The notes beneath the pieces were generated by a model, which saw nothing but the letters and a program-made list of their open reading frames with translations, was not told the origin of the DNA and did no database searches. From Clostridia bacterium (lineage in GTDB: Bacteria; Bacillota_A; Clostridia; Oscillospirales; CAG-272): a stretch of DNA of 5,894 nucleotides. The stretch covers positions 1 through 5,894 of the forward strand of contig JAFUQY010000066.1 in assembly GCA_017472105.1 (NCBI GenBank), written 5' to 3'. Both the position numbers and the translations under genes were made by a program. Positions 5,608 to 5,894 of the stretch are shown piece by piece (the first letter of the stretch is position 1; every line of letters starts with the position of its first letter).

Positions 5608-5872
5608 CGCCGCAGGCTGAAATTTATGGAGCAAATCCCGTGACGCGTCCCCAAGATCAGAGCCCGAAAGAATTACATCTCGCCGCCGCAGGCTGAGTTT
5701 ACCGAGGGAACTGAGTGTCCCTGACAATAAGGTATGATCGCTTAGAATCACAGCTGCATGTTGTAAATCTCCCGCCCGGCGGAGCCTTGGGTCCAGGCAC
5801 TCCTGGTCGCCGAATCGAGAGCCCGGCGATAGAGGGTTCTCGCGCCGCCTGCGTAAGGCATACAATCCAATT

Positions 5873-5889
5873 GAAAAGCGGAGCTTTTC
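5873..5889 (+). repeat. Terminal hairpin of repeat copy B
   Basis: GAAAAGC and GCTTTTC form a 7-bp stem with loop GGA, matching the distal hairpin of copy A (loop GTA on the corresponding strand). It lies 5 bp from the window edge. Confidence 0.7.
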
Positions 5890-5894
5890 TACAA

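Larger units (their letters stand above)
5203..5894. other. Gene-free stretch upstream of ymdB, filled by repeat copy B
   Basis: No credible gene is seen on either strand. The first 45 bp hold the ymdB upstream region, with TTTGTATGGTT-type short direct repeats (5217-5236) but no promoter good enough to call. From about 5249 to the window edge lies repeat copy B with its nested insert. Confidence 0.75.
5249..5894 (+). repeat. Mosaic dispersed repeat, copy B (may continue beyond the window)
   Basis: Same module order as copy A but on the opposite strand. The order is: CGCAGGTTCGTTCACGCCTC start (5251), hairpin (5281-5297), CCTTCCCCG/CGGGGAAGG stem (5321-5374), near-identical core (5361-5406), CGCCGCAGG modules (5425, 5608, 5684), and GAAAAGC/GCTTTTC hairpin (5873-5889). 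It is longer than A mainly because of a 183-bp insert. The part 5750-5860 does not match A in sequence but also contains small inverted repeats such as CCAGG/CCTGG. No coding capacity. Confidence 0.85.

Noticed and set aside
5376..5865. Several short open frames on both strands at the right end
   Set aside because: They are all inside repeat copy B, and none has a ribosome binding site or family resemblance.
981..5894. Composite transposon formed by copies A and B
   Set aside because: No transposase is encoded, the enclosed genes are ordinary chromosomal genes, and the copies are too diverged for a recent joint transposition.

Overview
The window looks like a chromosomal segment of a Gram-positive bacterium of the class Clostridia (Bacillota). 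The reasons are the yceD-rpmF gene pair, a YmdB-type phosphodiesterase, a lipoprotein polysaccharide deacetylase with a PASTA-like domain, strong GGAGG-type ribosome binding sites, and near-consensus SigA promoters with 17-bp spacing. The moderately GC-rich coding sequence and the many intergenic repeats would suit an uncultured gut member of the Oscillospirales or Christensenellales, but that narrower placement is a guess.

Layout from left to right. The minus-strand pair yceD (DUF177, GTG start at 764) and rpmF (ribosomal protein L32, running off the left edge) has a perfect-consensus promoter upstream. A second good promoter, apparently private to rpmF, overlaps the end of yceD. A divergent promoter (889-917) then fires rightward into about 560 bp without a gene, occupied by a mosaic repeat (copy A, about 981-1425). 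Next comes a small membrane-anchored protein of unknown function (+). It converges, across a two-way terminator hairpin, on three minus-strand genes: an alkaline-phosphatase-superfamily phosphodiesterase, a polysaccharide deacetylase lipoprotein (own promoter, TTG start) and ymdB. A 115-bp inverted-repeat element of MITE type lies between the first two of these. The right end (5203-5894) has no gene and is filled by a second, opposite-facing copy of the mosaic repeat (copy B), interrupted by a 183-bp insert.

Functionally the genes are housekeeping: ribosome/50S biogenesis (yceD, rpmF), cell-envelope polysaccharide modification (deacetylase) and phosphodiester or phosphate metabolism (the AP-type enzyme and YmdB). 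I see no defence system, transposase, tRNA, rRNA or CRISPR array. The most unusual content is non-coding. The repeat pair A/B shares blocks of near identity and a conserved long-range stem, and at one matching position has hairpins built from unrelated sequence. That pattern suggests a dispersed, structured, non-autonomous element.
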